From Cylindrodendrum hubeiense (lineage: Eukaryota > Ascomycota > Sordariomycetes > Hypocreales > Nectriaceae), in the NCBI GenBank assembly GCA_014621425.1, contig JAANBB010000070.1:1-64000 (forward strand): a stretch of DNA of 64,000 bases. The letters run 5' to 3'. The notes beneath the pieces were generated by a model. It worked only from the letters and a program-made list of their open reading frames with translations. It did no database searches and was not told the origin of the DNA. Shown here piece by piece: positions 1 through 12,571 of this stretch; positions within the stretch are counted from its first letter, which is position 1, and the number at the start of each line of letters is the position of its first letter. A program made the position numbers and the translations under genes.

Positions 1-252
1 CTTGATCCCTATATGTTGATACTAGGTTCGCCATACTGAATAGTGTATCAGGATGGTCTTCACCTAGGACCCTCAAACGCATCTCTAGGACCTTGATCTC
101 TATCTCTTCTGCTTCTTTCCATCTTCCTTGATCCCTATATATTGATGCTAGGTTCCCCATACTGGTTAGTGTATTAGGATCATTCTCACCTAGGATTACC
201 TTTTCAACTGCAACGGCCATTTCTGCAAACTTCTCTGCCTTATAAAAATCGC
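1..252 (-). repeat. 126-bp tandem coding repeat (TPR units)
   Basis: Two successive units of exactly 126 bp (42 codons) begin at 1 and 127, both opening with cttgatccctatat on the plus strand. They are close to identical over their first 60 or so bases and encode the TPR units of the NLR gene. More units probably lie beyond the window edge. Confidence 0.85.
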
Positions 253-2138
253 CCCTTATACGCATGTACCGTGACATTCTTGTCAGTAGTTCACTCCAGA
301 TCAACCGATCGCTCTCTTGGGTGGGCTCCTCCTTCAAGAGTGACTGGAAATGGGGCAGTAACGTTTGGCATTGTTCCCAAGTCTCAAATTCCCCATCCGG
401 AAAATTCTTCGAAGCCAGACTCAGGAAGAGCTTCTTCCATCGCCTCGATTCGTCAAACTTTGAAAGCCAGGCTTGCGTACAGAACTGAACCAGAGAGTGC
501 ATTTCGAAGAAACCTTGCGTTGTCGTTATATTGACGAGGGAGTATCCTCTGAGAACATCAAGGTCATCTTCAAAACCACCGTCATCATTCTCTCCATCAT
601 CCGAGGAAATATCGGCATAGCCCTGTAGCACGTAGTTGGGAATACTCTGGGCTTGGAATTGACTCATGAGTGAGAGCAAGTTGGCAGCTGTTGGTCGTTG
701 TTTACGAATCTGCTCAAAGGTCACCTGCCAGGTTACAACGACGGCATTCGACACGCCCTCATGCCGTCGAAGATCCCCGGTGTCACTATTGAGTAGACTT
801 TCCCTCCGCTTTTCGCTTTTCTCGAAATCGGCCAGATACGAGTGGATAGTAACTAGAGGAGTGCGTCGGTTGATGTATGCGGCTGCCTGGTTCACGGCGA
901 GCGGAATGAAGTCGAGAGTTGAAACAAGGTCCATGGCCGCGGTTTCATCAACAGCTCCATCTAATGTATTTCGGATGAGCTCCAGGGCCTGAGAACTATC
1001 CATCGGTGGGATCCTCAGTATCGTCTTGTGATTACCAGTTAATTTCTCTGCGGCATCGATGCTGCGCGATGTGACCAGAATCTTTCCTCGGACCGTTTTC
1101 GGCAAATAAGAAGCTATTGGTACTTGTGTTTTATCTCCGCCTTCCTCATTGGAGAATAACATGCTGGCGTCATCTGCGTTGTCGAGAATCATCAACCACG
1201 GACTCGCATCTTCCTTTTGCAGCCAGTCGCGTACAAGCGCGAGGATATTGACGCTGGGATCGTGACGGCGGGGTAGTGCAAGTGTGTCTGCGATTGATTC
1301 GTATGACTCTTTGAATCTGGCCTTTGTACTCGCGAGCACCCAGAAGACGTTGGTGTTGGGCGAAGCGGCGTGGACGTGGTATGCAAGCTGGATGGCAATC
1401 TGGGATTTTCTTCTTTTTGTTAGCTTTGGCAACTCTCAGGACTCAACTGTCATACCCAAATCCGCCCATGCCAATCAGAGCTATTCGACTAGCAGGCCCT
1501 GCGTATTGCTCGGTGACCCAGGTCCAGATCGCGGGCCGTTGGACGAAATTTTTGTCGGGGGGGAAGGGCACCATGAAATGGGGTTTGCGGGCTGTTGAAA
1601 GGTCCTCGGCCGGTTGCAGTGACATGCCCTCGACTTTATCGGTGATGTTGAGAAGAAGCTTCCTAGACGGGGTAGATTAGCGTGTAGTCATGACCAGGCA
1701 TGAAGAAGTTCGGCCATACGTCTGGTCAACCTGCAAGCCGAGCAGGATGATTTGCTCCCAGCCCTTCAAGTTGGCAATGATACTTTCGATCTCCTTCCTA
1801 CTAAAGGGCCACCTGAGAGCTCGGAGCCCAAAGCGGAGCATCGCTTTGCGGGCCTTGCCGAGGCCAAGCTTGTCTTGAAGCCTCCCTAGCTCGACTGCGC
1901 ATTCCTGGAGCGAGTCGATCAGTTCGCGGGATACAGAAAGTGGTCGTCCGGCTGAGTCTTCAAGGAGCGTCTGAGCGCTTCTGAAAGCAACGCAAAGGTG
2001 GTTGACCTGGCTCTGGAGGCGCGTGATGTCGGCACGGGCACTCGCGACCTCGGCGGAGTATTGGAAGCAAAGTGTGGCCACCTTAGCAGACAAATCAATG
2101 ACCGTGATGAGGCTCGCGCCAACCCCGAGTGCTTCCAT
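1..2138 (-). CDS. NLR-type STAND protein: N-terminal helical domain, NB-ARC, TPR repeats (3' end beyond window)
   Basis: Putative intracellular sensor of the fungal NLR class. Exon 1 (2138 to about 1721) encodes a helical N-terminal domain starting MEALGVGASLITVIDLSAKV, the style seen on many fungal NLRs. An intron (donor GTATGG, acceptor near 1662) leads into the linker and the P-loop GMGGFGKS. This P-loop is split by a second short intron near 1410-1433 (GGFG | KSQIA). Walker B-like WLMILDNADD lies near 1180-1210, followed by an NB-ARC/winged-helix stretch with LVTSRS and PLAVNQAAAYI. From about 300 down to 1 the frame runs into 42-residue kinesin-light-chain-type TPRs (VLGEDHPDTL, NLASIYRDQGRWKEAEE). 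The gene leaves the window inside the repeats. The introns are read from splice consensus and frame restoration. The class assignment is solid; the ligand and the cell-death role are inferred only from the family. Confidence 0.88.
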
Positions 2139-3192
2139 GGCAGTTGATTTGGGTCCGGTGCGTAGTGAATTGTTGTGGTGAGTTGGCGTTGTTTAAGGCA
2201 TCAATGTGTCGTGGCTGCGCGGGGAAACTAGGCTGTGAGCGAAAGGTATATCACGTGAGAGTCCAGTACTGTATTTGGTGATCAATCACTCATAGGTCAA
2301 TAGAAAGACATCATTAAATGAAACAATACTGGGGTTCTTCAGGACGGTATCGGATTTGCATGTTAAGAATATTTGATAGCATCGCATTTCATACTAGAGT
2401 GGGTCTAAACTTAGCTCAGAGCAGCCCTCAGTTTCACATACGAGAAAGGAAATAGCTCGAGTCAATACTCGGATTGTGGACTGAGCTGGTTTAATATTAT
2501 AGTATAGATCTAAATAATGAAATGAATATCTCATAATACGTCATCTCAACACAGCAGTGACAGGATTTTAGGTGGCCATCCTAGTACCACCGCCCGTCTA
2601 CGTCCCTGACTCCGGCATTGATCCTTATTCTTAAATCTTGTCCTGGACTCATAAACCACAGGGCAGATTGTAAAGGTGGAAAATTCAGATGGAATGAAGT
2701 GAGATGCAGAGTTGAAAAAATAAAATATTCAAAGATGTCAGGTCCTTTCGCGAACATTGACATGGTCGTGTGTTGAGACGGGCTCAACCGTCTCCGGATT
2801 ATGCAGTGAGCTTTAAAATGTACCCAGAGCTGAGCCGGTTTCAGACGGGGGGTGCCTGGAAAATAGTTCCGCAGCCAATCAGCGAGTGCGCGATGGGAGC
2901 AGCTGAAAGTCGAGAGAGCCTGTCTGCCCAATTGATCCTGGCCACTTGGTAGCGGGGTAGCCCAAAGTCCTTCGCCGGTGCAACGCAAGGCACATTTACG
3001 AATCGCGAAGTCGCCCGCCTTCGCCCGACCAAGCCCGTGAGGCTGACCTCACTAGCGGAGGCCCCTCGCGCTATGGTGAGGGCTGCCTGGTGGCTTTTCC
3101 ACGACCCATCGCGGCCATAAGTACGGATTCTGTACTCGTGAATCCCTTCCCTCGCTTCAAGCGTCGTCTTTGAGTCTGTGGGCCGACCTGCA
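2139..3192. other. Divergent intergenic region, no gene seen
   Basis: This stretch lies between two divergent genes (NLR at left, membrane protein at right), so it should hold both promoters. The middle (2270-2560) is AT-rich. The open frames here have no recognisable domain and look like chance ORFs. Confidence 0.5.
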
Positions 3193-4079
3193 ATGAGCAC
3201 CGAGACGCGCAAACCGTCGGTCCAGAGCGACGATGACGACGTGGTTGGCTTCGCCGACGCCCCGTACCCGCGTACTGAGCCCGCCCGCCACACCACCACC
3301 ACCGAACGAGCCTGTCTACGATCCCGCCGTCACCAGCGCCGCAGAGCCCCAGCTGCCTGCCCCTGAGCATTCTACTCTAGAAACGACACCCGCCCCGCCG
3401 GCGACCAACACCCCGCCTCCGGATCTGAAACTCACAGGTTGGAGGAGCATCGTCGACGGGTGGCTCACCCTCTTCGCCATCGTTTTCCCGTGGGCCTGTG
3501 GAATGATCATTTCGTGGATGCCTCTCACCAAAATCAGTCTCAACGATGCGAGGGGCTCCAGCCTGATGTAAGTGCGCCCAGTGCAAATTCCCGCTCACGT
3601 ACACTGCTCATTACGTTAGCATGGTGAGCATTATTGCCAGCACCATTGAGGTGTCTAGTATCTTCTTATGGGGATTCGGTGTTATGGTTCAAGCCTGCAT
3701 AGATCCGGCATATGAATACAGCAACGGGGTAATCAGTGTCATCTGGATGATCTTCATCATGGTTGATCCCATTGTCACGGGCGGTTACGTTTGGTCGACA
3801 GTAGATAGCGATCCTTGCAAAGACGATCCTGACCCCGACAGCGCTCAATGCCGCGTTGGCGATACGCTCATCCGAGGAATTGGTGTCTTTAGGGTCTTTG
3901 TGGTGTATGATTCTTCTCTCCACAACTCATTACAACGCAGTGAATTGGACTTTCCGAGCTAACTTCCTTCTAGATTTACCATCTTCTGCCTTTCTCTCCA
4001 ACTGTGCGACTGCCTAAGAAAGAAATTCAAAGCTCAACAATGGCGCGAACAGCAGCAGCGCCAAAATAGTGGCGTCTGA
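3193..4079 (+). CDS. Small four-span membrane protein, function unknown
   Basis: I do not recognise the family. The N-terminus starting MSTETRKPSVQSDDDD is acidic and proline-rich, followed by four hydrophobic segments: WLTLFAIVFPWACGMII, then one in exon 2 starting IMVSIIAS, one around VISVIWMIFIMVDP, and one around FRVFVVFTIFCLSLQLC. A loop between segments 3 and 4 holds two cysteines and many Asp residues. Introns read well at about 3567-3619 (GTAAGT...TTAG) and 3911-3973 (GTATGA...TCTAG). The end is basic and Gln-rich. The start is uncertain. The frame from 3193 does not run directly into the membrane-coding frame. Either a roughly 74-nt intron (GTACCC...CCAG) joins them, the true start is the ATG at 3233, or there is a frameshift. 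Confidence 0.6.
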
Positions 4080-4405
4080 ATCAACAATTCATGAGATATG
4101 ATAAAACTTTTGCTATATGATACCAAATGATTTCTTAGAGAGCATAGCTAGAAACCTATGAAGTTTGACTGATGACGACCCTATGAGGGTATCATAGACT
4201 GGACTCACCTCTCTTTAACTATAGTTCGCCATCCTGAGAAGCCACATTTATGCGATAGACGAGTACTACACCGAGGAGGACGATCTTGCGGAATTATGTA
4301 GTATAATAAATGGCGTGTGAAATTAGTAAAACTACACCCAGCACAAGGCGAGCATCGCAAGTACAATTAAACAGCAGGGAAATAGCCCAAGAAAATACAA
4401 ATAAA
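4080..4405. other. Convergent 3' region
   Basis: AT-rich DNA between the ends of two convergent genes. Nothing beyond 3' untranslated sequence is apparent. Confidence 0.5.
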
Positions 4406-6898
4406 CTAGGCATTGCTATGGTTACTTTCTCCATCATCCCAGGTTTCACGAAAGTTGAGTACGCTGTCCGTGACCACCCCGTCAACTCTCGTAGAAATTC
4501 CCTGTCCGTACATCTCAATGTCGTCCGCCCCCGTCATGGGCATTGGGAAGTATTCAAACAGCCCAAAGCCTCCAAGCACGCCGGAATTATCATATGACCC
4601 GAGGCAGGGCCAAATATCATCAGCCAACATCGCCGATACATCCGCCGTCGTGGAGGGGTCGATTCCATCAAATAGCTCCTGGTGTCGAGGCGCCTCGTTT
4701 GATGGCTGTGGGACAGCCCATGGGAATTGCGATACTGCTTCAGTCGGCTGGTTAGTCGGATTGGAAATATCAAAGGGTTGAAAGGCTGGAGTTCGCATGG
4801 TCCCATTGTTGCTGGAGGTTGGGGATGCTCCTTGGACCGAATTTCCTATCCCTAATGCATCCCCTGTCCTTGTTATTTGTGAGAAGTCGAAACTTCTCTT
4901 GTTGGTGTCCGAATCACCAAGCAGGGTTCCTGGGGACCCCAGCTGCTCCATTATTGAGCGTCTGCGATCTTGATCCCGGGCGCGCTTCTGTCTTTGACCT
5001 TCGTCACTTCTTGACGACGAGTTGACAAAGTCTCGCTCCACGGCCTCCACGGTGGCATCCGCCAACTTTACAAGAACCTGTTTTGGTCTTGCCATTCGAT
5101 CCCAGCGCTCCGTCAAGCGGTCCAGCACGAATCCCCACTGCGACAGGCAACTCTTGAATGTGATCCATTCATTCTTTGCAATGGTTCTCGTGTCCGGGCT
5201 ATTCCACACCAGGAACAATAGCGTGATGCCGCTCATCATCTGGTAGTGGAGCTCTAGCCACGTGAAGTCGGTGAGTCCCTTGTTGACGCGGATGAAGGAG
5301 AGCTGGATCAGACTCTTTGCAGCATTATAGCAGGTATGAAGTGTCTGGGTATCAGGCCGTGAGTTGGCAGGTGAAGGGCGATGGAGGATTAGCAGTGCGT
5401 TTTGGTACCAATACCTCCACCAGTCAGTGCTGAAACTTGTCGAGTCTGCCAATAAAAGAGCATGGTCATTCCAAGCTGCCAATTGTTGATTCATCTCGGT
5501 GACCCATTTCGAAATGTCTCCTGGGGGGTGAGAGCCTTCGTCTCGGCTGATGTAGAGCCGCGACACAATTTCGCTCTGCAGTCTCTGGAGCTTCAACCAG
5601 TGGAGTATCTGGCTTCTTCTGTTGGTTGGCAGAGATGTCATGGGAAATTTGACATCAATGGTGGAGTCTTCAAGGGTGAACGGTCGCCCTAACATGATGC
5701 TAAGCGTCCTTTCAAAGGTATAGGTGACCCAAAACAGACGTCGCTTTGTGTCGATTTCGTCTTCAGTTGCTTCCCCCTTCCCAGATACCGCTATCGTTCT
5801 CTCAGAATGGAGACCCAAGTCCACACACATCCGAGAACACAATCCGGAGATGTACCACACGGGCGCTGATGAGGAGCTAAGGACCGAATACAGCAACAGC
5901 AAAAGCAGGCACTGCAAAGTTTGGAGACTTTTGATCTGCATGATGCTACTGAATTCAGCCATGGCATTGGAGCTGAACTCCTGTGCAAGCGCCAAAGCGT
6001 CTCTGTTTTCTTGAGAGAGGAATACAAGAGAACTCGCGAATGACATGTTGAGCATGAACTTTGTCCACGGATCCTTACGGTGCGTGCCCATCTCAATCTC
6101 GGAATAATATGATGAGATCAGAGTTGTAAAGTCGTCTTCCACCAAAATGGGATATTGGACTTGATACTGGCTGAAAAACACATCGAGTAGATTCATTGCA
6201 GTCTCGTGGGACGGGAGCGCTGAGTGTGGCGATCTGTGAGGAATGTGGCTCTGGGACGAGTGAGATGGAGACGAGAAGGAATTGCCGTTTGGCCGCGACT
6301 CGAGGTTTGCATTATTTCGCTGGGCAGACTCCAAAACTGAACGAGCCATGTGCATACCTAGTCCAATGGTTAGCGCCAATATCTAGAATACGAAGGATTT
6401 TACCTACCGCTAGAAACTCCAAGAAAGTGCGCATCGCCTCCCGCTTCAAGGCGAATCAAGTCTGGGTGCGCCTGGCTCTCCTTGCCAGCGCTTGCGGCGA
6501 CTGCAGGGGGTTTCTGAGCATGGTCGGAAGAGTCGCTTTGGATGATATCCTGGGTTTTCGATTCTGCAAACTCCCTCTCAAGACTTGCCAACTGATCTTC
6601 AAGGACTTGGATGAATTCTCGCGGGTACGTGTTTTTGGAGCGTGGGTCCGTGTATTCGCATGTCGAACTGGAGTTCTGGCAGGGACCACAAGCCGGGATG
6701 CCTAGACGAACGTTACTTACAGCACCAAGCGCAACTCATGCACTATGCATGTCTTGCTTTAACGCGTCGTACCTGTGTCACATCGCGCCTTGCGCTTCCT
6801 GCAGCGATTGCAGGCGTTGAGTGTCTTGGATTGTAAGTGGCCTTGAGCGCACTGCGCGTATCAACAGCGGATTCACTCACAAAAACAGGCGGCTCCAT
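4406..6898 (-). CDS. Zn2Cys6 transcription factor with fungal MHR domain
   Basis: Nuclear DNA-binding regulator. A tiny first exon (start at 6898, MEPPVF) is followed by an exon carrying ACNRCRKRKARCDTG. An intron then separates this from IPACGPCQNSSSTCEY, completing the six-cysteine zinc cluster. A short linker includes a coiled-coil-like stretch (VLEDQLASLEREFAES). After another intron near 6365-6410 comes the large exon (4406 to about 6365) with the fungal_trans/MHR domain, including FWVTYTFERTLSIMLGRPF. The C-terminus is rich in Asn, Pro and Ser and is probably the activation region. Total length about 740 residues, normal for the family. It is convergent with the membrane-protein gene and divergent from the NACHT-ankyrin gene. 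Its targets are unknown. Splice sites were chosen because they restore the cysteine spacing. Confidence 0.88.
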
Positions 6899-7471
6899 GC
6901 CTGCAGTCCGTCATCGGGGGATCCGGCCAGCACGTCGGGGGCGCCGTTGTCCAGCTCGTGGGCGCGGGCACCGCCTGCTTTTAAGCAAGCTCGGTACCCA
7001 GAGCCCCTGTGGTGATCGCGGAATGCGGGGTAAAAAACAGGCTACAGGGGGCCGTTGGCGCTACACTTGGGGGCGCACCACATGCCACAATGTACGCCGC
7101 AGACGTAGGGAGAATGATCCAAAGGAGTAATTGAATTAAACCCAAAGGGTAACTTGGACGGTGGATCAAGCTGGTATTGCGCACTGGCTAACAGAGAATA
7201 GGATACGACACCAACGTCGCAAGCCCCGAGACCGCTTCATATCGGCTTCGACTACGGCTACTACGGTTATCAAACATGACATAGACCCCGCACGCCTTAA
7301 CACAATATCTCCTTACCCAGTATAATAATAATAAAACCTCACCCCTTCACCGGCTAAACACCACCCCGACGCAAAATTAATCTAATCCTGCCAACGAAGC
7401 CCTGTACACCCACCTCGCCTGTTCAATCCGCAATCTACCAACTCTAGTTGAGTTGGTTAGCAGAGGCCGAT
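6899..7471. other. Divergent promoter region
   Basis: About 570 bp shared by the Zn2Cys6 regulator (leftward) and the NACHT-ankyrin gene (rightward). An AT-rich patch with taataataataaa lies at 7322-7336. No gene seen. Confidence 0.5.
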
Positions 7472-10240
7472 ATGAGCTTCGGGGTCGGTATTGGCGACTG
7501 CATCGCAGTCATTCAGCTTGCGAACAAGTTGCGCAAGGGCTTTGCCGATGCTCCTAGCCAATTTGAGGATATTTCCAACGAGTATGCATCAACCCAAACT
7601 GTTCCATAACGTAACTAATTTTCAACTTCCTTAGAGTTAGGAATCTCTCAGTCGTCCTCTTGGATGTTGATGTTGTGTTTTCCGAATTGGAGCTGGATGA
7701 GCAACAAGAGAAACATTTTCAACAGATTTCTGAAAGCAGTTGGAAAGTACTGTCTGACCTAGAAGCCAAGCTTGAAGAGTATTGCGATATCACAGAAACC
7801 GGTCGGCAAGGAGTAGGCAAAAAGGCAAAGAAAGTATGGAAACGATTGACATTGGAACCTAAGGATATTCATGAGCTTCGAGCCAGGATCACGTCCACCA
7901 TTGTGCAGTGCAATACGTTTATCGCCTTGAGATCCAGGTAACTGTCGATTCTGTGCTTTAGTTTCACCCAGACTAACGCTGAGTTATCTCAGCGAAACAG
8001 GATTTGCTACCAAGAAAGCCGTCGATCAGCTGGTTCAACACCAAGATGACGAGGACCGCTTAGATCTTCTCAACTGGCTTTCCCCACTCGACTACTCCTC
8101 CGACCAGCAGGTTTTCATCAACAAACGACAGCAAGGAACCGGTCAATGGCTTATCGAGTCCAAGCAATACCAAGCATGGCTTGAAACCCCTGGGCAAGTC
8201 CTCTTCTGTCCAGGCATTCCCGGAGCTGGAAAGACCATCCTTGCCTCGGTTGTTATCGACGACATCACCACGAAATTCCAAACCGATCCAAGTGTTGGAT
8301 TTGCGTATATCTACTTCAACTACCGACAACAAAACCAACAGACAGTGGAAAATTTGATGGCCAGCTTGCTAAAGCAACTAGTAGAGAGACAACCTTCATT
8401 ACCACTGGCGGTGCAAGTGCTTGGGGACCAAATGAGTAGCTGGCGACGGCCGTCTATCAGCGAGATTGGACAAGCGCTGGAGTCTGTTATTGGCTTGTTT
8501 TCTAAAAGCTTCATCGTGGTCGATGCACTTGATGAATGTCAGGAATCCGATGAATGCAGAACAGAATTCCTGACCGTGCTTCTTGATATTCAAGCAAAAT
8601 CCGGATTGAATCTTCTCGCGACTTCCAGATCTATTCCATCGATTGAAGAGAAATTCAGCGAGTTCCCAAGTCTGAAAATCCGAGCCCAGGATGAAGACAT
8701 CCGAACATATCTCAACAGTCGAATATCGCGTTCAGCACTGAGCGTGTTAAAAAAGCATTCTGAAGAAATTATCAACGGGATCCTCGAAGTCGCCGATGGG
8801 ATGTAAGTACACGCTTTCTTGCACCCGAGAATGAATTCCAACTTATATTTGAACAGGTTTCAGCTCGCCTATCTTCATTTTGAACTAGTAAAGACGAAAA
8901 AGACACCCAAGAAGATCCATGCTGCGCTCAAGACACTCCCAACAGGCCCCACCGCCTATTACCAAGCCTATGAAGAAGCAATGACGAGGATTGCTAGTCA
9001 AGATCCAGATTCAGCAGAGCTGGCTAACCAGATCCTGTCGTGGATTATTTCTGCTCAAAGACCACTCACATCATTGGAACTCCAGCATGCACTTGCGGTG
9101 GAGGTTGATGAATCTGAATTGGACGAAATGAACATCACGCCGGTAAATGAAATGATTTCTGTGTGCGTTGGATTGGTCACGGTCGATGAAGAAACCGATG
9201 CGATTCGTCTAGTTCACTATTCGGCGCAAGAATACTTTCGTGAGAGGGGGGGACATTGGTTCCCCAAAGCAAATGCAGAGATCACAACGGCAACTGTTAC
9301 ATACCTATCATTCGACGTATTTAAGGACGGCGCTTGTGAAACAGACGAGGAATTCGAGGATCGACTGAAGGCGAACCCGCTGTACGACTATGCTGCCCAT
9401 CACTGGGGTCACCATGCCCATGCGGCCTCAGCTCCCTGTGACGGTGTCATGGAATTCCTGGCGAAAGACGCGCAGGTAGAAGCATCTATCCAGGTACTTC
9501 TTACTAATAGCCGTGCTTCAGAAGAAGACTATACCCAAGATTTTCCCGGGCAGATGACTGGCCTTCATCTGGCGGCATACTTTGGGATCGAGGATGCTGT
9601 TGAGAAGCTCATTGAAACCGGAATGGACCTGGACCCGTTGGATGAAATTGACCGGACCCCACTTTCATGGGCTGCTGGCAAGGGCCATGCTGCTGTTGCA
9701 GAACTGTTACTCAAGACAGGCAAAGTTGATGTTGATTCCAAGGACTCAAAATTCAATCCTGCGCAAGTCATATATGCCCTCGTTAATGGGTATCAGGCTG
9801 GAACATCTCTCTTTGAGCCAGGCGAAACTGAGCTCAAAGATGGCTATGGGACACCTATGTCTAGAGCCTGCGAGGAAGGCCACGCCGCCGTCGTAAAGGT
9901 CCTTCTCAAATATAGAAGTGACCAGATCAAGACACCAATTTCCCTAGCTGCAATGTCTGGGCACACCGAGGTTGTGAAGATTCTCCTAGAAACAGGCAAA
10001 GTGGGCGTTGATGAAGTTTTTTCTGGTACTGACAATCTACTGGCAATTGCGTCTCGGTCGGGGCATTCGGAAGTTGCGGAATTACTTATCAACAAAGGTG
10101 CTGACACCGAAGTGGAGGATCAGTGGGGTGAGACATTTTTGTCAAGAGATATAGATCCAGGGGGACGCAAGGAGTTTGCCAAGACACTCAAGTCGTCGTT
10201 GGACTTGTCCATTAAGAAAGTTAAGATAGAGGTGTCCTAA
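7472..10240 (+). CDS. NACHT-ankyrin STAND protein (fungal NLR)
   Basis: Likely signalling NTPase of the heterokaryon-incompatibility/immunity class, 868 residues from four exons: 7472-7581, 7635-7937, 7993-8802 and 8857-10240. All introns are GT-AG and the joined frame is open. The N-terminus (MSFGVGIGDCIAVIQLANKL) is the helical domain common in fungal ankyrin STAND proteins. The NACHT core shows Walker A GIPGAGKT and Walker B SFIVVDALDEC, then LLATSRSIPSI as sensor. A winged-helix region follows (ILSWIISAQRPLTSLELQHA, IRLVHYSAQEYF). The C-terminus holds about five ankyrin units, such as DRTPLSWAAGKGHAAVAELL and TPISLAAMSGHTEVVKILL. The protein is predicted cytoplasmic. It ends 130 bp from the convergent MFS gene. 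The ligand is unknown. Confidence 0.93.
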
Positions 10241-10370
10241 ATACTATATGCGCCTACAATAGGAAGTCTGAAACATCAGTTCCAGCCTTCTCATAAGGCA
10301 GGTACTGTAATATCCTAAGCTATAAATATAACTGAAGACTCCTCGAGTAGATTTAGGGCAGAGTTAGTAA

Positions 10371-12124
10371 TTATGCCTTGGATTTGCTATCCTCAAAGTG
10401 TTCAGCTCCCTCATCCAGCATCTGCTTCGGTGTGGCCTCATTCTCTGAGTGAACATTAAGCTTGCCAAAGTGCGAGTCCAGCTCCTCTAATGTCTTGCGC
10501 TTTGTCTCCGGGTAGCAGGCGTATACCAAGATGGCGGAAAAGACATTGAAGGACATGAAGATGAAGTAAACGCGTGGCCCAATATTAGCAACGGCGATTG
10601 GCCACACCTGGCCGACAATGATGGCTCCAAGAGAAGCACCCGAGGCGGAAAGACCCAGGCCCTTAGATCGGCAGTTTGCTGGGAAGATCTCGGAGGAGTA
10701 AATCCAGGCGCAGGGGCCGAATCCCATGCTGTCTATCAGGGGGTGTTAGTGGGCATTCCAGATATATCCGGGCGTACAACTTACATCCGACTGTGAAGAG
10801 GAAGATAAAGAATATGTTGCAGTAGTTGGCGGAGGAGTTGCTCTGGTTGGGATACGCGAGTTGCAATGCTCCGTTGATCTGATCGTGTTAGAAAAGCTTT
10901 AGATTCGGTGCGTTGGGAATGATTCTACTCACCATCAGGCAGAACGCCATGATAATAGCACCAATGCCCAGAGAGTGCCTGCGGCCAAGCTTGTCGATAA
11001 AAAACATGGCCGCAACGGTACACGCAACCTGGACGGTGCCATCAATTCCCGAAGCCAGCAAACTCAAGCTCTCAGAGGTGCCCGCAGCAATGAAGTTGGT
11101 GGGGAGGTAGTATCGGATTCCAGCGGCGCCGCTCATCTGCTGGAGGAATGACAACGCCCAAGCGCGCCAGAGGCGGGACCACAGAGCCTTTTCCGTGATG
11201 AAGACCTTGACGGAGGTGATCGAGTTCTTCTTGTGCCAGAGGATGTTGGCGTGGATTTCGTCCAACTCGACCTGGATGTCGGCAATGCTGGAGGCTCCAC
11301 GCAGTTTCGACAAGGCGACCGCGGCGTCCTCTGTGCGATCGTGCTCCAGGAGCCATCGAGGGCTGGATTTTGTCAGATATTTATCACTCACGTAATTGGA
11401 AGCGCAATACATACCTTTCGGGCAGAAGCGGCACTCCGGCAAGGAACAGCAGGGCTGGGACGTATTGCATAGCCACGGAAAGACGCCACTCCAGGTTGAT
11501 GCCATTGCCGTAGTCCCAGAAAGAGTATCCATATCCAACCCAGAAAGCCATAGAAATACTGGTCCTCGTCAGTGAATCTGCCTGTTAAACAGCTATCTGT
11601 CAAAACCTACCCGAAGACGATGCCGACCTGATTGCCGGCAACATATAGACCTCGGTGTTGCGCTGGGGCGACTTCGCTGAGATACAGAGGCACAGAGGTA
11701 GAGACAACACCAGTTCCCAGACCGGCGATGATGCGGCCAACAACCATCATCGCAAGGTGGTTTGCTGCGGTTTGGAACACGGCGCCGATGCAGAGAACGA
11801 CCACACCAATGAATCCAGCCCAGCGACGTCCAAATCGATTGTTGGTCGGCCCCGCGAAGAATGCAAATCCAATGAACTGACCAGCATAAAAGATGGCCGT
11901 GATGAGGCCCTTGTCACCCGAAGACGGATTGTCAAGGGCGTTTTGGAAACCGGGAGACACGTAGATGGTGCTCAGGATACCAATGTCATATCTGCAACAC
12001 ATTAGTCCCGTCATCAACCAATACAGCAGAGAACATACCCCCAGAAGATAGCGCCCATAGAGATGACCGAGCAGCTGAAGAGCAGCCACGGCGTCATGCC
12101 GAACTTTCCCTGTTTCAACGTCAT
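10371..12124 (-). CDS. MFS sugar-type transporter
   Basis: Twelve-span plasma-membrane transporter of the sugar porter family (Sugar_tr), about 540 residues over several exons. The start at 12124 gives MTLKQGKFGMTPWLLFSCSV, spliced (intron 11992-12038) into YDIGILSTIY. Family motifs are present: NNRFGRRWAGF in the loop after span 2, GRIIAGLGTG, PLYLSEVAPAQHRG, then ESPRWLLEHDR and SRLWRAWALSFLQQMSGAAG. The second half carries DKLGRRHSLG, GYSMGFGPCAWIYSSEIFP and PETKRKTLEELD. These mark a hexose/pentose or polyol/quinate-type porter, but the substrate cannot be read from sequence. Further introns lie near 11565-11610, 11350-11415, 10885-10935 and 10735-10785. It is divergent from the FNR-like gene, sharing a promoter of about 450 bp, which fits co-regulation. 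Confidence 0.92.
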
Positions 12125-12571
12125 CTTGTCCTGCGATTCAATTCTCTGATAAGGTAAATGTTAAGGTTGAGAACTGATTGTTAACCCCACAGTCGCAAAG
12201 ATCCGGGGAAGAAGCCCAATATTAATACGACGCAAGTGCCTGCATGGTCGAGTCCGTCGAGTTGCATCGCGTCGTCTGCTTGCCGGTCCCCTGTGGAGGT
12301 GGAACAATTCCGCGCTCTGTGGGGTTAGTGAACTACCGTTGAACGGGCATGGCGCGCGCGACATGGGGATGTGGGGAAGAATCCTGGACGCGGAACCGCC
12401 GTGGTGACGCTGCGGCTGGACGACTTCCCGATCGCGGAGGTTCCGCGTCGGAGCAAACCACATCACAGGGTCGTCGGGGCTGTCTAGTCATGTAGGCTGT
12501 TCCGGCATATATTGAGAGAGAAGTCAGGTGGAAGGTCGAGACTGAAATTGTGGCGTGACATCAAGCCCACG
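12125..12571. promoter_or_regulatory. Shared divergent promoter, MFS transporter / flavoprotein
   Basis: About 450 bp between two divergently transcribed genes. It is GC-rich and contains several CGG/CCG triplets of the kind Zn2Cys6 factors bind, but no clear palindrome was found. Confidence 0.4.

Noticed and set aside
2581..2988. 135-residue minus-strand frame
   Set aside because: No recognisable domain, AT-rich promoter position between divergent genes.
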